A stretch of DNA of 64,000 nucleotides from Porphyrobacter sp. (GTDB lineage: Bacteria > Pseudomonadota > Alphaproteobacteria > Sphingomonadales > Sphingomonadaceae), in the NCBI GenBank assembly GCA_027533455.1, contig JAPZUC010000002.1:434001-498000 (forward strand), read 5' to 3'. The position numbers were made by a program, and so were the translations under genes. The notes beneath the pieces were generated by a model, which saw nothing but the letters and a program-made list of their open reading frames with translations, did no database searches and had not been told where the DNA came from. Numbering within the stretch: position 1 is the first letter of the stretch; each line of letters begins with the position of its first letter. This document shows, piece by piece, positions 42,601 through 50,746 of the stretch.

Positions 42601-43188
42601 CGGACCTATCAGAACATGATGGAGGCGGGCGCGCCCCCGGGCGGGCGCGGCACGGCGGTTATGGCGGCGCTGGTCGAAGGCATCACCAAGGCGCGTACCC
42701 GCAAGGGCGGCACTTTCGTGCGCGCGGATTTCTCGGACGCATCGGGCCAGTTCTCCGCCGCCTGTTTCGAGGAAGCACTGGTGCCCGATTTCGAACGCTG
42801 GGCAGCGGCGGGCGAGTGCCTGCTGCTGACGGTCGAGCTTGATGCGCCCAACCCGGATGAACCGCCCCGCCTCACTGTGCGCGGCGCTCGCCCGCTTGCA
42901 GCGGTGAGCGGGACGACGGCGATGGAGCTGAACTGCGAGATTGCCCATGTCGCGGCACTGCGCGAACTCCAGATCGAGCTCGACGCCGCACGCGGTGAGC
43001 GCCCGACAGGTGCGGGGGAAGTGGTGGTGTCACTGGCACTGGCCGAGGGCGGTCAGGTCAAGCTGCGCCTGGGACGCGATTTCGTGCTCAACGGCGAGCT
43101 TGCGGAGCGGCTCGGTGCGGTCGAGGGCATTTCGCGCATATCGCTCGCGCCGCTGAAGAAACGCAGCAATCTCAGGCTCGTCGCCTGA
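39688..43188 (+). CDS. dnaE: DNA polymerase III alpha subunit
   Basis: Replicative polymerase catalytic subunit, 1166 residues. N-terminal PHP domain (PLRVLSSYSMLEGAI; AICDRNGLYG), polymerase core with PGRGSGAGSAVAWAL and the catalytic PDFDIDFCETRR, then YQEQVMQAAQVLAGYS and KSHAAAYALLAYQTAWMK. A C-terminal OB-fold domain (GGRGTAVMAALVEGITKARTRKG) follows. Full length for a proteobacterial DnaE1. No DnaE2/ImuB markers, so it is the main replicase. Confidence 0.98.
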   Translation: MPFAPFVPLRVLSSYSMLEGAIDPKDIAKLAKERGFPAIAICDRNGLYGIMAFAAACKSEGVQPIIGALLGLARDDERGTVDYLPLFAQDDAGYDNLCHLVSAAHLDRPLERDPHVTLADLEGRTEGLIALTGAGEGGLTRLLAEGQNHAAARLAGQLEALFPGRLYIELARNGDPVSERAEDALVDLAYARDLPLVATNPANFAEPHMHKAHDAMLCIANSTQIEAEDRPRSNPQAFVKHASMMEEAFADLPEATANTLVIAQRCAFAPPYRKPILPSLAGDLSGEARMLAEDSRAGLEARLAAYPDLTEEERKVYFDRLDFEIDVIVKMGFPGYFLIVADFIKWAKDNGIPVGPGRGSGAGSAVAWALTITDLDPIKLGLLFERFLNPERVSMPDFDIDFCETRRGEVIRYVQQKYGGDHVAQIITFGKLKARAVLRDCGRILQMSYGQVDRLCKMVPNHPTDPWTLPRSLNGAADFKREYDTQPEVKRLVDLAMQLEGLPRNSSTHAAGVVIGDRPLAQLVPLYRDPRSDMPVTQFDMKYVESSGLVKFDFLGLKTLSVLRKAVDLLEARGIAIDLGGLPLDDAQVYHLMQTGNTVGVFQLESEGMRRTLKAVKPTNFGDIVALVSLYRPGPMDNIPLFGQRKAGQVPIEYPHPKLEGILSETYGIFVYQEQVMQAAQVLAGYSLGDADLLRRAMGKKVQAEMDAQRGRFVEGCKANSDIEPKRANELFDLIDKFAGYGFNKSHAAAYALLAYQTAWMKAHYPEEFYAASMCFDMHQSEKLNVFVDDARRYPNGHGGVAVLAPCINASEAEFTVEQTDEGYAVRYALAGIRNVGEKAMESIVAERETNGPFASLKDLFERVPQGTMNRRQLEGLICAGAFDSLEPDRALLFANADMLMAVADAAIRERSSGQVGLFGGDAGPAEDLRLQPCAAWSRPEKMAKERENFGFYFSAHPVQQYREAASANGARTYQNMMEAGAPPGGRGTAVMAALVEGITKARTRKGGTFVRADFSDASGQFSAACFEEALVPDFERWAAAGECLLLTVELDAPNPDEPPRLTVRGARPLAAVSGTTAMELNCEIAHVAALRELQIELDAARGERPTGAGEVVVSLALAEGGQVKLRLGRDFVLNGELAERLGAVEGISRISLAPLKKRSNLRLVA

Positions 43189-43197
43189 GAGGCGAAA

Positions 43198-43219
43198 GGG
43201 GCCGGATCGCTCCGGCCCC
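43198..43219. terminator. Bidirectional hairpin between dnaE and ompA-type gene
   Basis: Perfect 9-bp stem GGGGCCGGA/TCCGGCCCC with loop TCGC, 9 bases after the dnaE stop and 10 bases before the convergent stop. On the minus strand it is followed by TTTCGCC. Likely terminates both genes. Confidence 0.7.
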
Positions 43220-43229
43220 CTCCAGTTCG

Positions 43230-44387
43230 TTACATCCCTGAACCCGGGCCGTAGGTCATTTCCACGCGGCGGTTCTGCGCCTCGCGCACGCCATCTGCGG
43301 TGGGAACGCGCGGCTGGCTCTCGCCGAAGGCCTGTCCGCTGATCTGGGCATCGGGAATGCCGCGCCCGCTCAGGTAGCTGCGCACCGCCTGGTTCCGGCG
43401 CTCGGCCAGACCCTGGTTGTAACCGGCGCTGCCCGACGTATCGGTGTGGCCCGCCAGCATGACGCGCGCCGTACCGCAATTGGCGTAGGCGGTGACAGCA
43501 TTGTTGAGGATACCGCTAGCTTCGGGGCTCACGTCCGACCGGTCAAAATCGAAGAACACGATGAACGGCCCCGTGTTGCACTGCGCCCGCGGCGGCGGCG
43601 GCGGTGGCGGGGGCGGCGGAGGCGGGGGCGGAGCCGTCACGGGTGGTGGCGGCGGCGGTGGTGCGGCCACGGGCTCGGCCTGTGCACGGCCGCCGAAGTT
43701 GAGAGTCAGGCTGGCCAGCACCGAATGGGCCGAGTAGTTGGCCCGCAGGTCATTGCCGTTGGTGCCCTGAAGCTTGAAATCATCGATGTTGAAGTATCGA
43801 TACTTCACCCCGAGATCGATGTTCTGCGTTACGGGGAAGCGCACGCCGCCGATCAGCTGCCAGGCAAAGTCGGTCTTGCTGCCGTCGATCAGCGTGCCGA
43901 CACCCGCGACCGACACCGGAAGCTCCAGCCGCGCAAGACCCGCACCGCCGCCGCCGAAGATCTGCAAGCCGTCATCCTTCCCGATGTCGATCATGGCGTT
44001 GACCATGCCGCTCCAGATTTCAAGACCGCGCTCGTTGTCGACCACGGTGCCGACCGGCACGGTGGAGCCCACCGGCAGGATGCCGACGTTGTCGACCCGC
44101 AGGCTGCGATACTTGTTGTTCTTGTAGCCACCTTCGGCCTCGAGCCGGAAGGCGCCGAAGTCATAACCGAGCACCACGCCGCCATCGATGCCCATCTTGG
44201 TCCGGGCCGTGGCGGCCCGGGTGAAGTCATCGCTTTCGGCGGTCTCGCCGACGTCGCGGACATCTACCGTTACCTTGTCTTTCAGGCTGACGCCGCCATT
44301 GATCCCGATATAGGGGCCGTCGGCCTGGGCCGGCATGGCGAAGGCGATTGCAGCCGCTCCCGCCAGAAAGATTGTCCTGTTTTTCAT
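43230..44387 (-). CDS. OmpA family outer membrane protein
   Basis: 385-residue outer membrane protein: signal peptide (IFLAGAAAIAFAMPAQA), an 8-stranded beta-barrel domain (ADGPYIGINGGVSLKD; LGVKYRYFNIDDFKL), a linker of two long proline runs, and an OmpA-C peptidoglycan-binding domain (FFDFDRSDVSPEA; AGHTDTSGSAGYNQGLAERR; EAQNRRVEMTYG). It ties the outer membrane to the cell wall. The ATG at 44387 has GAGGGAA upstream. A longer reverse frame reads antisense into the neighbouring ligase and was rejected. Confidence 0.94.
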   Translation of the reverse strand: MKNRTIFLAGAAAIAFAMPAQADGPYIGINGGVSLKDKVTVDVRDVGETAESDDFTRAATARTKMGIDGGVVLGYDFGAFRLEAEGGYKNNKYRSLRVDNVGILPVGSTVPVGTVVDNERGLEIWSGMVNAMIDIGKDDGLQIFGGGGAGLARLELPVSVAGVGTLIDGSKTDFAWQLIGGVRFPVTQNIDLGVKYRYFNIDDFKLQGTNGNDLRANYSAHSVLASLTLNFGGRAQAEPVAAPPPPPPPVTAPPPPPPPPPPPPPPRAQCNTGPFIVFFDFDRSDVSPEASGILNNAVTAYANCGTARVMLAGHTDTSGSAGYNQGLAERRNQAVRSYLSGRGIPDAQISGQAFGESQPRVPTADGVREAQNRRVEMTYGPGSGM

Positions 44388-44636
44388 TGTCAGTTCCCTC
44401 GAAAAATCTTGGCCTGCCGGTGCGGAGAGGAACCCCTGATCGCGCCACGGAAGGGCGCGGCCATGCCCGGCAGGTAAGGGGCAAGCCTTGCGGCATAAGA
44501 AATGTTTCATTGGCCAAGGCAGTGCGTGCCAACAATTGGGCGAAGCGATTGCCAAGCCGCGATGGGCGCGGCATGAACGCGATGTTACACCATCCACGCG
44601 TGGTATCGGGGACCACCAACAGGAGAGAGATTGAAC

Positions 44637-46244
44637 ATGGCGAGCGCACGCCTCGGAGCAATGCAGGACTGGACCATGCGGGTGACCGCGGTGATCGATC
44701 ACGCCGCGCGCGAGGCGGGCGGACGCGAGATCATCAGCCGCTGGGCCGATGGCAGCGAGACCCGCACGGACTGGGCCGGGATTCGCCGCGATGCGCTGAA
44801 GATGGCGCAGGCGCTCCAGCGGCTCGGCCTGAAGCCAGGGGACAAGGTCGCGAGCCTGGCCATGAACCATTCTCGGCACCTCGTCAGCTGGTATGGCGTC
44901 GCGGGGATGGGCGGGGTGCTCCACACGGTGAACCCGCGCCTGTTCGACGACCAGCTCGAATATATCGTCAACCACGCCGAGGACCGGGTGCTGTGCTATG
45001 ACGCGGCGTTTCAGCCGATCGTCGACCGGATGAAGGCGCGCTGGACCACGGTCGAGCATTACATCTGCTATGATAGCGGCGCTCACGCCCCGGCTTTCGA
45101 AGACTGGATCGGGGTGGAGGATGGCGACTTCGAATGGGTCACCGGCCCCGAGACCGACCCCTGCATGATCTGCTATACCTCCGGCACAACAGGAAATCCC
45201 AAGGGCGTCCAATACGAACACCGCTCGACCGTGCTGCACGCGCTGGCGGGCCTGCAATCGGCGGCGTTCAATTTCTCGAGCGCCTCGGTGATGCTCCCGG
45301 TTGTCCCGATGTTCCACGCCGCGAGCTGGGGCTTGCCCTATGCGGGCGCGATGGCGGGGATCAAGTTCGTGTTTTCCGCCGTGAATGATCCGGCGGTGCT
45401 CCACGATCTGATGATCCGCGAGGGCGTGACCGATAGCGCCGGGGTGCCGACTGTATGGCTGGCGCATTTCCAGTATTGCGACGCCAACGGCCTCGACTTG
45501 CCGCCCTTGAAAGCCGCCACCATCGGCGGCTCGGCAGCGCCCAAATTCATGATCGAGCGGCTGATGCGGAACGGCACCCGCGTCCAGCACGCCTGGGGCA
45601 TGACCGAGACTTCGCCTATCGGCACGGTTGGCGGGCCGACCTGGGACTGGGACAAGCTCACCCTAGAGGAACGGATCGAAAAGACCGCGATGCAGGGCCG
45701 CCCGATCTTCGGGGTGCAGCTGCGTACGGTCGACCTTTCCGACATGTCCACCGAGCTGCCGCGTGACGGCAAGACCAGCGGCGCACTCCAGATCCGCGGG
45801 CCGTGGATCATCAAGCGCTACTTCAAGGCGGAGAAGGACGCGGTCGGCAATGACGGCTGGTTCGATACGGGCGATGTCGGCATCATCCATCCCGACGGCA
45901 CCCTGCAGCTCACCGACCGCACCAAGGATGTGATCAAGTCGGGCGGCGAGTGGATCAGCTCGGTCGAACTCGAAAACGCCGCCTGCGGGCATCCCGCCGT
46001 GGCCGAGGCCGCGTGCATCGGCATCTTCCATCCCAAGTGGGACGAGCGCCCGGTGCTGTTCGTGGTGAAGAAGGCGGGCGCAGAGGTGACCTCGGACGAC
46101 ATCATCGAGCATCTCAAGCCGCAGATCGCCAAGTGGTGGCTGCCCGATGCGGTCGAATTCGTCGACGACATCCCGCACACCGCCACCGGCAAGATCAGCA
46201 AGAAGGACCTGCGCGACCGCTTTGCGGATTACACGCTTGCCTGA
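44637..46244 (+). CDS. Long/medium-chain acyl-CoA ligase
   Basis: 535-residue AMP-forming synthetase activating carboxylic acids to CoA thioesters. P-loop CYTSGTTGNPKGVQYEH, A5 motif AWGMTETSPIG, A7 NDGWFDTGDVG, hinge LTDRTKDVIKSGGEWIS and catalytic Lys in TATGKISKKDL. The sequence resembles the fatty-acyl/3-methylmercaptopropionyl-CoA ligase group. ATG 44637 follows AGGAGAG; an upstream TTG (44631) is rejected. The next two genes overlap it in turn, making a three-gene operon. Confidence 0.93.
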   Translation: MASARLGAMQDWTMRVTAVIDHAAREAGGREIISRWADGSETRTDWAGIRRDALKMAQALQRLGLKPGDKVASLAMNHSRHLVSWYGVAGMGGVLHTVNPRLFDDQLEYIVNHAEDRVLCYDAAFQPIVDRMKARWTTVEHYICYDSGAHAPAFEDWIGVEDGDFEWVTGPETDPCMICYTSGTTGNPKGVQYEHRSTVLHALAGLQSAAFNFSSASVMLPVVPMFHAASWGLPYAGAMAGIKFVFSAVNDPAVLHDLMIREGVTDSAGVPTVWLAHFQYCDANGLDLPPLKAATIGGSAAPKFMIERLMRNGTRVQHAWGMTETSPIGTVGGPTWDWDKLTLEERIEKTAMQGRPIFGVQLRTVDLSDMSTELPRDGKTSGALQIRGPWIIKRYFKAEKDAVGNDGWFDTGDVGIIHPDGTLQLTDRTKDVIKSGGEWISSVELENAACGHPAVAEAACIGIFHPKWDERPVLFVVKKAGAEVTSDDIIEHLKPQIAKWWLPDAVEFVDDIPHTATGKISKKDLRDRFADYTLA

Positions 46245-46755
46245 TCTGACGGTCCGGCCTGCGCATCCTGAGGACGCGCAGGCCATCGCCGACATCTACG
46301 CATGGCACGTGGCGAACGGCACTGCGACCTTTGACACTGTCGCTCCGGATGCGGATGTTTGGGCGAAGAAGATCGCGGACTTTGCTGCGCGCGGCTTCCC
46401 CTTCCTCGTCGCCGAGCGGCAGGGTGTGGTGGTTGCCTATGCCTATGCCGCCCGCTTCCGTGACCGCGCGGCCTATGCCCACACCTGCGAGGACAGCATT
46501 TACGTGTCGCAAGAGGCGCGCGATGGCGGGATCGGGACGGTCCTGCTGCCCGCGCTGATCTGTGCGGCACGGGGGGCGGGCTTCGAACAGATGCTCGCGG
46601 TGGTCGGCGGAGGCGAGCCGGCTTCGGTCGCGCTCCATGCGAAATGCGGCTTCGTCCATGCGGGCCGAATGCGCAATGTCGGCCGCAAATTCGGGCGGCT
46701 GCTCGACACGGTGTATATGCAACGCGACCTCAGGGAGGAGGACCACACCCCATGA
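46237..46755 (+). CDS. GNAT acetyltransferase, phosphinothricin-type
   Basis: 172-residue N-acetyltransferase. VRPAHPEDAQAIADIYAWHV, VVAYAYAARFRDRAAYAHT, EDSIYVSQEARDGGIG (acetyl-CoA loop) and VALHAKCGFVHAGRM resemble the Pat/YncA (MnaT) group, which acetylates phosphinothricin or methionine sulfone/sulfoximine. The only usable start is TTG 46237 inside the end of the ligase gene. Its stop overlaps the next ATG. Confidence 0.85.
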   Translation: MPDLTVRPAHPEDAQAIADIYAWHVANGTATFDTVAPDADVWAKKIADFAARGFPFLVAERQGVVVAYAYAARFRDRAAYAHTCEDSIYVSQEARDGGIGTVLLPALICAARGAGFEQMLAVVGGGEPASVALHAKCGFVHAGRMRNVGRKFGRLLDTVYMQRDLREEDHTP

Positions 46756-47189
46756 CCTGCGAGACCTATATCGATCCCTCGGCGGCGAGTTTTCAGGCTT
46801 TCAAGGACCTGCCGCGCGACACGCCGATCAATATGCTCAACCTGCTGCTTTATCGGGAATTCGCAGAATATCCCATGGGCCACGAACACGCGGGCAAGGG
46901 TTGGAGCGGTCGCCGGGCCTACGAAGAGTATGGTCTGACGAGCGGCCCGATTTTCAGGAAGCTCGGCGGCCAGATCATATGGCGCGGCACGTTCGAAACC
47001 GTGGTCACCGGCCCCGAGGGCGAACGCTGGCACGATGGATTTATCGCGCAATACCCCAATGCGGGTGCCTTCTTCGCGATGATCAAGGACCCGGAGTATC
47101 AACTCGCTGTGGTGAACCGCACTGCTGCACTCGTGGACAGCCGCTTGGTGCGCTTTGCCCCGGGTGATGTGGGGCAGGGTTTCGGGTAA
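46752..47189 (+). CDS. DUF1330 family protein
   Basis: 145-residue small soluble protein of the dimeric alpha/beta-barrel type. PINMLNLLLYREFAEYP, GKGWSGRRAYEEYG and DGFIAQYPNAGAFFAMIKDPEYQ are typical of DUF1330 and related families. Function in the family is not established. Last gene of the ligase-GNAT operon, overlapping by 4 bases; it converges 3 bases from the radical SAM gene. Confidence 0.82.
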   Translation: MTCETYIDPSAASFQAFKDLPRDTPINMLNLLLYREFAEYPMGHEHAGKGWSGRRAYEEYGLTSGPIFRKLGGQIIWRGTFETVVTGPEGERWHDGFIAQYPNAGAFFAMIKDPEYQLAVVNRTAALVDSRLVRFAPGDVGQGFG

Positions 47190-47192
47190 GGA

Positions 47193-48278
47193 TCACAGCA
47201 GCCGCAACTGCTCGCCCATCTCCGGCGCCCTGAACTGCGAGCAATCCAGTTCGAACCTTGCTTTCCCGATCCCCGCCCGCTTGCACGCCAGTTTGAACCG
47301 CGCGCGGATCAGGTCGGGCCAGACGCCTTGCGGGTTGAAGCGGCTGTGGAAGTTGGGATCATTGTCACGGCCGCCGCGCATATCCCGCACGATACTCATC
47401 ACCTTGCTAGCGCGGTCGGGGTAGTGGACGGCGAGCCATTCGCGGAAGAGCGGGGCGACTTCGTGGGGAAGGCGCAGGGGGATCCAGTTGGCGCTTTGCA
47501 CCCCCAGTTCGCCGATGCGGGCGATGATGCCTTCGATGAAGTCGTCCGTGATCGCGGGGATGATCGGCGAGATCGAGCAATGCACCGGCACGCCCAGTTC
47601 CACCAGTTTTCCCAGCGCCGCTATCCGCTTGGCAGGTGCCGCGCACCGCGGTTCCAGCTTGGCGGAGAGCGCCGGATCGAGCGTGGTTACCGAGATCGAC
47701 ACCGCCACCAGCTTCTCGCGCGCCAGTGCTGCCAGAAGGTCGGCATCGTCCAGCACGCGGCCGGACTTGGTGGTGATGGTGACGGGGTGGCGCGTCTCCA
47801 GACACACTTCGAGGATTGCGCTGGTGATCCGGTAGTCGCGCTCGATCGGCTGGTACGGATCGGTGTTGGTGCCCATCGCGATGGGCTTGGGCTGGTACCC
47901 GCGCTTCGCCAGCGTCTTGCGTAGCAGCGCTGCGGCATCGGGCTTGGCAAACAGCTTGGTCTCGAAGTCCAGTCCGGGGGAGAGATCGTAATAGGCGTGG
48001 GTGGGGCGGGCGAAGCAGTAGATACAGCCATGCTCGCACCCGCGATAGGCGTTGATCGAGCGGTCGAAGGGGACGTCGGGGGACTGGTTGAAGGTGAGGA
48101 TCGACTTGGGGCGCTCCTCGGTCACGGTGGTGCGCAGTTTGACCGGCGGGCCGTCCAGCGTTTCGACGTAATCGCGCCAGTCGCCATCAACCTCGCGTTC
48201 CGCCAGCCCGAAGCGGGTGGGGACGGCTGCCGACTGGGCACCGCGACCTTTGACCGGAGAATGTTTCACTTGGAACAT
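47193..48278 (-). CDS. PA0069-type radical SAM protein
   Basis: 361-residue radical SAM enzyme. The CxxxCxxC cluster motif is in AYRGCEHGCIYCFARP, followed by THAYYDLSPGLDFETK, MGTNTDPYQPIERDYRIT and HCSISPIIPAITDD, all characteristic of the SplB-like PA0069 family. The reaction is unknown; a link to DNA photoproduct repair is only by similarity. The first codons (MFQVKH) coincide with a parS-like 16-mer, so the start is slightly uncertain. Confidence 0.92.
   Translation of the reverse strand: MFQVKHSPVKGRGAQSAAVPTRFGLAEREVDGDWRDYVETLDGPPVKLRTTVTEERPKSILTFNQSPDVPFDRSINAYRGCEHGCIYCFARPTHAYYDLSPGLDFETKLFAKPDAAALLRKTLAKRGYQPKPIAMGTNTDPYQPIERDYRITSAILEVCLETRHPVTITTKSGRVLDDADLLAALAREKLVAVSISVTTLDPALSAKLEPRCAAPAKRIAALGKLVELGVPVHCSISPIIPAITDDFIEGIIARIGELGVQSANWIPLRLPHEVAPLFREWLAVHYPDRASKVMSIVRDMRGGRDNDPNFHSRFNPQGVWPDLIRARFKLACKRAGIGKARFELDCSQFRAPEMGEQLRLL
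48262..48277. other. parS-like palindrome B
   Basis: TGTTTCACTTGGAACA; its reverse complement TGTTCCAAGTGAAACA differs at one position from the Bacillus parS TGTTCCACGTGAAACA. It overlaps codons 1-6 of the radical SAM gene. Confidence 0.5.
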
Positions 48279-48337
48279 TTACGGAACAAAACCGCACTTG
48301 CCAAGGCAAAACGGCCTCGCAAGCCGGGGGCAAAGCC

Positions 48338-48366
48338 GGGCTAGAGGGGGTCTGACTGGGGGCTAG
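48338..48366. repeat. G-rich tract near parS-like B
   Basis: GGGGGTCT (48346-48353) and GGGGGCTAG (48358-48366), a pair also found beside parS-like site C and, reversed in order, beside A. Intergenic, between the radical SAM gene start and moaB end; the rest of this 140-base gap shows nothing else. Confidence 0.4.
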
Positions 48367-48418
48367 CGGTGCGAGGATACACCAAACTCCGACTTGAGCG
48401 GGACTAACGCGAAGAGGT

Positions 48419-48949
48419 TCAAACCTCTTTCAAGCGCGGCATCAGTTCCACGAAGTTGCAGGGCCGGTTGCGGCTGTCGAGCTGCTCCGTCAATATCCCG
48501 TCCCATCCGTCTTTCACCGCGCCATTCGATCCGGGCAGCGCAAAAATATACGTCCCCCGCGCCACCATGGCCATCGCTCGCGATTGCACAGTGCTGGTGC
48601 CGATGCTCTTGAAGCTGAGCCAGCGGAACAGCTCGCCGAAGCCGGGGATCTCGCGCGCGCCTTTTACCAGACCGAGCGCCTCGGGGGTGACATCGCGGCC
48701 CGTCAGGCCCGTGCCGCCGGTGCTGACCACGGCGTCCACCGATGGATCGTCGATCCACGCCTCGAACTGCGCGGCGAGCAAGGTCGCGTCGTCCTTCACG
48801 ATCATCCGCGCCGCCAGAGTGTGACCCGCATCAATCACCCGCGCGGCGAGGATATCGCCCGACGTATCGGTCTCCGGCGTGCGCGTGTCGGAGACGGTGA
48901 GCACGGCTATGTTGATTGGCTTGAAGGTCCGGCTCTCGTCAATCGCCAC
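48419..48949 (-). CDS. moaB: Molybdenum cofactor biosynthesis protein B
   Basis: 176-residue MoaB/Mog domain protein binding molybdopterin. VLTVSDTRTPETDTSGD, VVSTGGTGLTGRDVTPEA, RWLSFKSIGTSTVQSRAMA and IFALPGSNGAVKDGWD are the family signatures. GTG start at 48949 with GGGGAGAG upstream. It is the last gene of a three-gene minus-strand run after the transglycosylase; no other moa genes are in the window. Confidence 0.94.
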   Translation of the reverse strand: MAIDESRTFKPINIAVLTVSDTRTPETDTSGDILAARVIDAGHTLAARMIVKDDATLLAAQFEAWIDDPSVDAVVSTGGTGLTGRDVTPEALGLVKGAREIPGFGELFRWLSFKSIGTSTVQSRAMAMVARGTYIFALPGSNGAVKDGWDGILTEQLDSRNRPCNFVELMPRLKEV

Positions 48950-48964
48950 GCTGCGTCTCTCCCC

Positions 48965-50746
48965 TTACGGCTCCAAGCGAGCCGAGCGGGTCGTAGCAGT
49001 GCGGGGGAACTCCGGCCAGCGCCCTTGTGCAAGTGCGCGGCGGCTGGGCGACTGCACGCCCGCCGCACGCTCGTACATCCAGTAATTGCGCATCACGATC
49101 GCCACGTAGCCGCGGGTTTCCCAATAGGGGATCGATTCCATCCAGAGCAGCGGATCGCCCTGATCGTTGATCTCGGAATTCCAGCGCCCCACAGGCGTCA
49201 GGCCGGCATTGTAAGCGGCCATGATCTTGGGCAGCACGCCGCCGGTCGCTGGGGAATCGCGCAGCATCGCCAGATGACGCTGGCCATAGGCGAGGTTGAC
49301 CTGCGGGTCGTTTAGATCCTCGTAGGTCGCACCAAGGCTCAACCGGCCCGAATGATCGCGCGCGGTGGTAGGCATGATCTGCATGAGCCCGCGTGCGTTG
49401 GCGGGGCTGACGGCGGCAGCGCGGAAGTTCGATTCCTGCAAGGCATGGGCAAAGGCCAGCGCCGGATCGACCTGCCATCCGCCGACAGGCTGCCAGTATG
49501 CGACCGGGAAGCGCAAGCTGGGATCGCTGCGACTGCCATAGGGCGCGTTGTGGGCCATGAACAGCTGGGTCGAGGGCAGGCCAAGTTCACGCGCAAGACG
49601 CGCAAGTGCGTTGTGCTGGTAGGAAGGGCCAATCTTGGCTTCGTGGCGCAGCACCTCGTCAGCGAGCGCGGGGCGGCCAATTTCGATCAGCGCGGCGGCA
49701 ACCCGCACATTCGGGCGCTGCTGGAGCTGGCGCCAATCCTCGCGGCTGAGGAGCGCGGGCGGGGCATGCTGGGGCAGCTCGATGCCGAGCTGGTCGGCCG
49801 CGAGCATCCCGTAAAGCGTCTCGTCCATTCGCGCCGCTGAGGAAAGGTGCTGCTGCGCCTTGCCCGGCTCCCGGCAGCGGATCGCCGCACGCGAGGCCCA
49901 GTAATGGCCCGCCGCCGCCAGTTCGACATTCGAGGCGCGGTCGGCGACCCGGCTAAAGGCTTCACCTGCCGTCGAACATTGGCCGAGGCGCCAGGCCGCG
50001 AGCCCTTCGACCCAAGCGCCTTCCGGCACCCATTCGCCCGAGCCTTCGGTCACCGTGCGCGCGAGGTCGAGCGCGGCGGCATCGTTGTTCTCGATGTAAT
50101 AGCTCCACGCGACGCGCTGACGCCATTCGGCGCGGGCATCGCTGGAGAGGAACAGATCGGCCTCTGTCAGCAGGCGATGGGCCTCCACCGGATTGTCCGC
50201 CTTGATCGCAGCCTGGATCAGCGTGGCGGTTTCGGCCGGCATGGTGCCATCGGTGACGGGGCGCGGCAGGATGCGCTTCGACGCATAGGGTTGCCGCGCA
50301 AAGCCCTGTCCGGTGGGCAGGGCCGGCAGCGCGGTCAGCCCGCGCTTGGCGCCCATGCGGGCGAGCTGTTCGGCCTGCGGCAGATCGGTCCCGGCATTGA
50401 ACCAGGCCGCAATCTGTTCAGGCGCGACCTTGGGACTGTCGGCGTGGGTGTAATACTCGGCGAGGGCGGTCTGGGTCAGGATGCCATCGGGGCGCTCGGC
50501 GAGCAGGGCCTCGACGGCGCTCCATTGCTCGGCATCGATCGCGGCGAACAGCTGGCGATAGGTGTCGCGTTCTTCGACGGTAAGCACGGGCGTCAGCACC
50601 CGGTCAGCCGGGGTCGCGCCGTTCCAGCGCGCAACCAGATCGACCGCCTGTGCTGCAGCCGGCGAGGGAAGCGCAACCGCCGCCAGCACCATCGCTGCGA
50701 GCGCTGCTGCAGGGCGCTTCAGTTTGTGGCCGACCATTCCATCCAT
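48965..50746 (-). CDS. Soluble lytic murein transglycosylase (Slt-like)
   Basis: 593-residue periplasmic enzyme cleaving peptidoglycan to 1,6-anhydromuropeptides. Signal peptide (AAALAAMVLAAVALPSPAAAQ), a long alpha-superhelical region of TPR/SEL-like repeats, then the LT domain with catalytic Glu in HALQESNF, ARGLMQIMPTTA, and AYNAGLTPVGRWN. Start 50746 or 50737 possible. It overlaps the upstream UDG-like gene by 28 bases. Confidence 0.92.
   Translation of the reverse strand: MDGMVGHKLKRPAAALAAMVLAAVALPSPAAAQAVDLVARWNGATPADRVLTPVLTVEERDTYRQLFAAIDAEQWSAVEALLAERPDGILTQTALAEYYTHADSPKVAPEQIAAWFNAGTDLPQAEQLARMGAKRGLTALPALPTGQGFARQPYASKRILPRPVTDGTMPAETATLIQAAIKADNPVEAHRLLTEADLFLSSDARAEWRQRVAWSYYIENNDAAALDLARTVTEGSGEWVPEGAWVEGLAAWRLGQCSTAGEAFSRVADRASNVELAAAGHYWASRAAIRCREPGKAQQHLSSAARMDETLYGMLAADQLGIELPQHAPPALLSREDWRQLQQRPNVRVAAALIEIGRPALADEVLRHEAKIGPSYQHNALARLARELGLPSTQLFMAHNAPYGSRSDPSLRFPVAYWQPVGGWQVDPALAFAHALQESNFRAAAVSPANARGLMQIMPTTARDHSGRLSLGATYEDLNDPQVNLAYGQRHLAMLRDSPATGGVLPKIMAAYNAGLTPVGRWNSEINDQGDPLLWMESIPYWETRGYVAIVMRNYWMYERAAGVQSPSRRALAQGRWPEFPRTATTRSARLEP

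Noticed and set aside
43230..45590. 786-residue frame extending the OmpA gene upstream
   Set aside because: The region above 44387 is antisense to the acyl-CoA ligase, and a good signal peptide with ribosome site begins at 44387.
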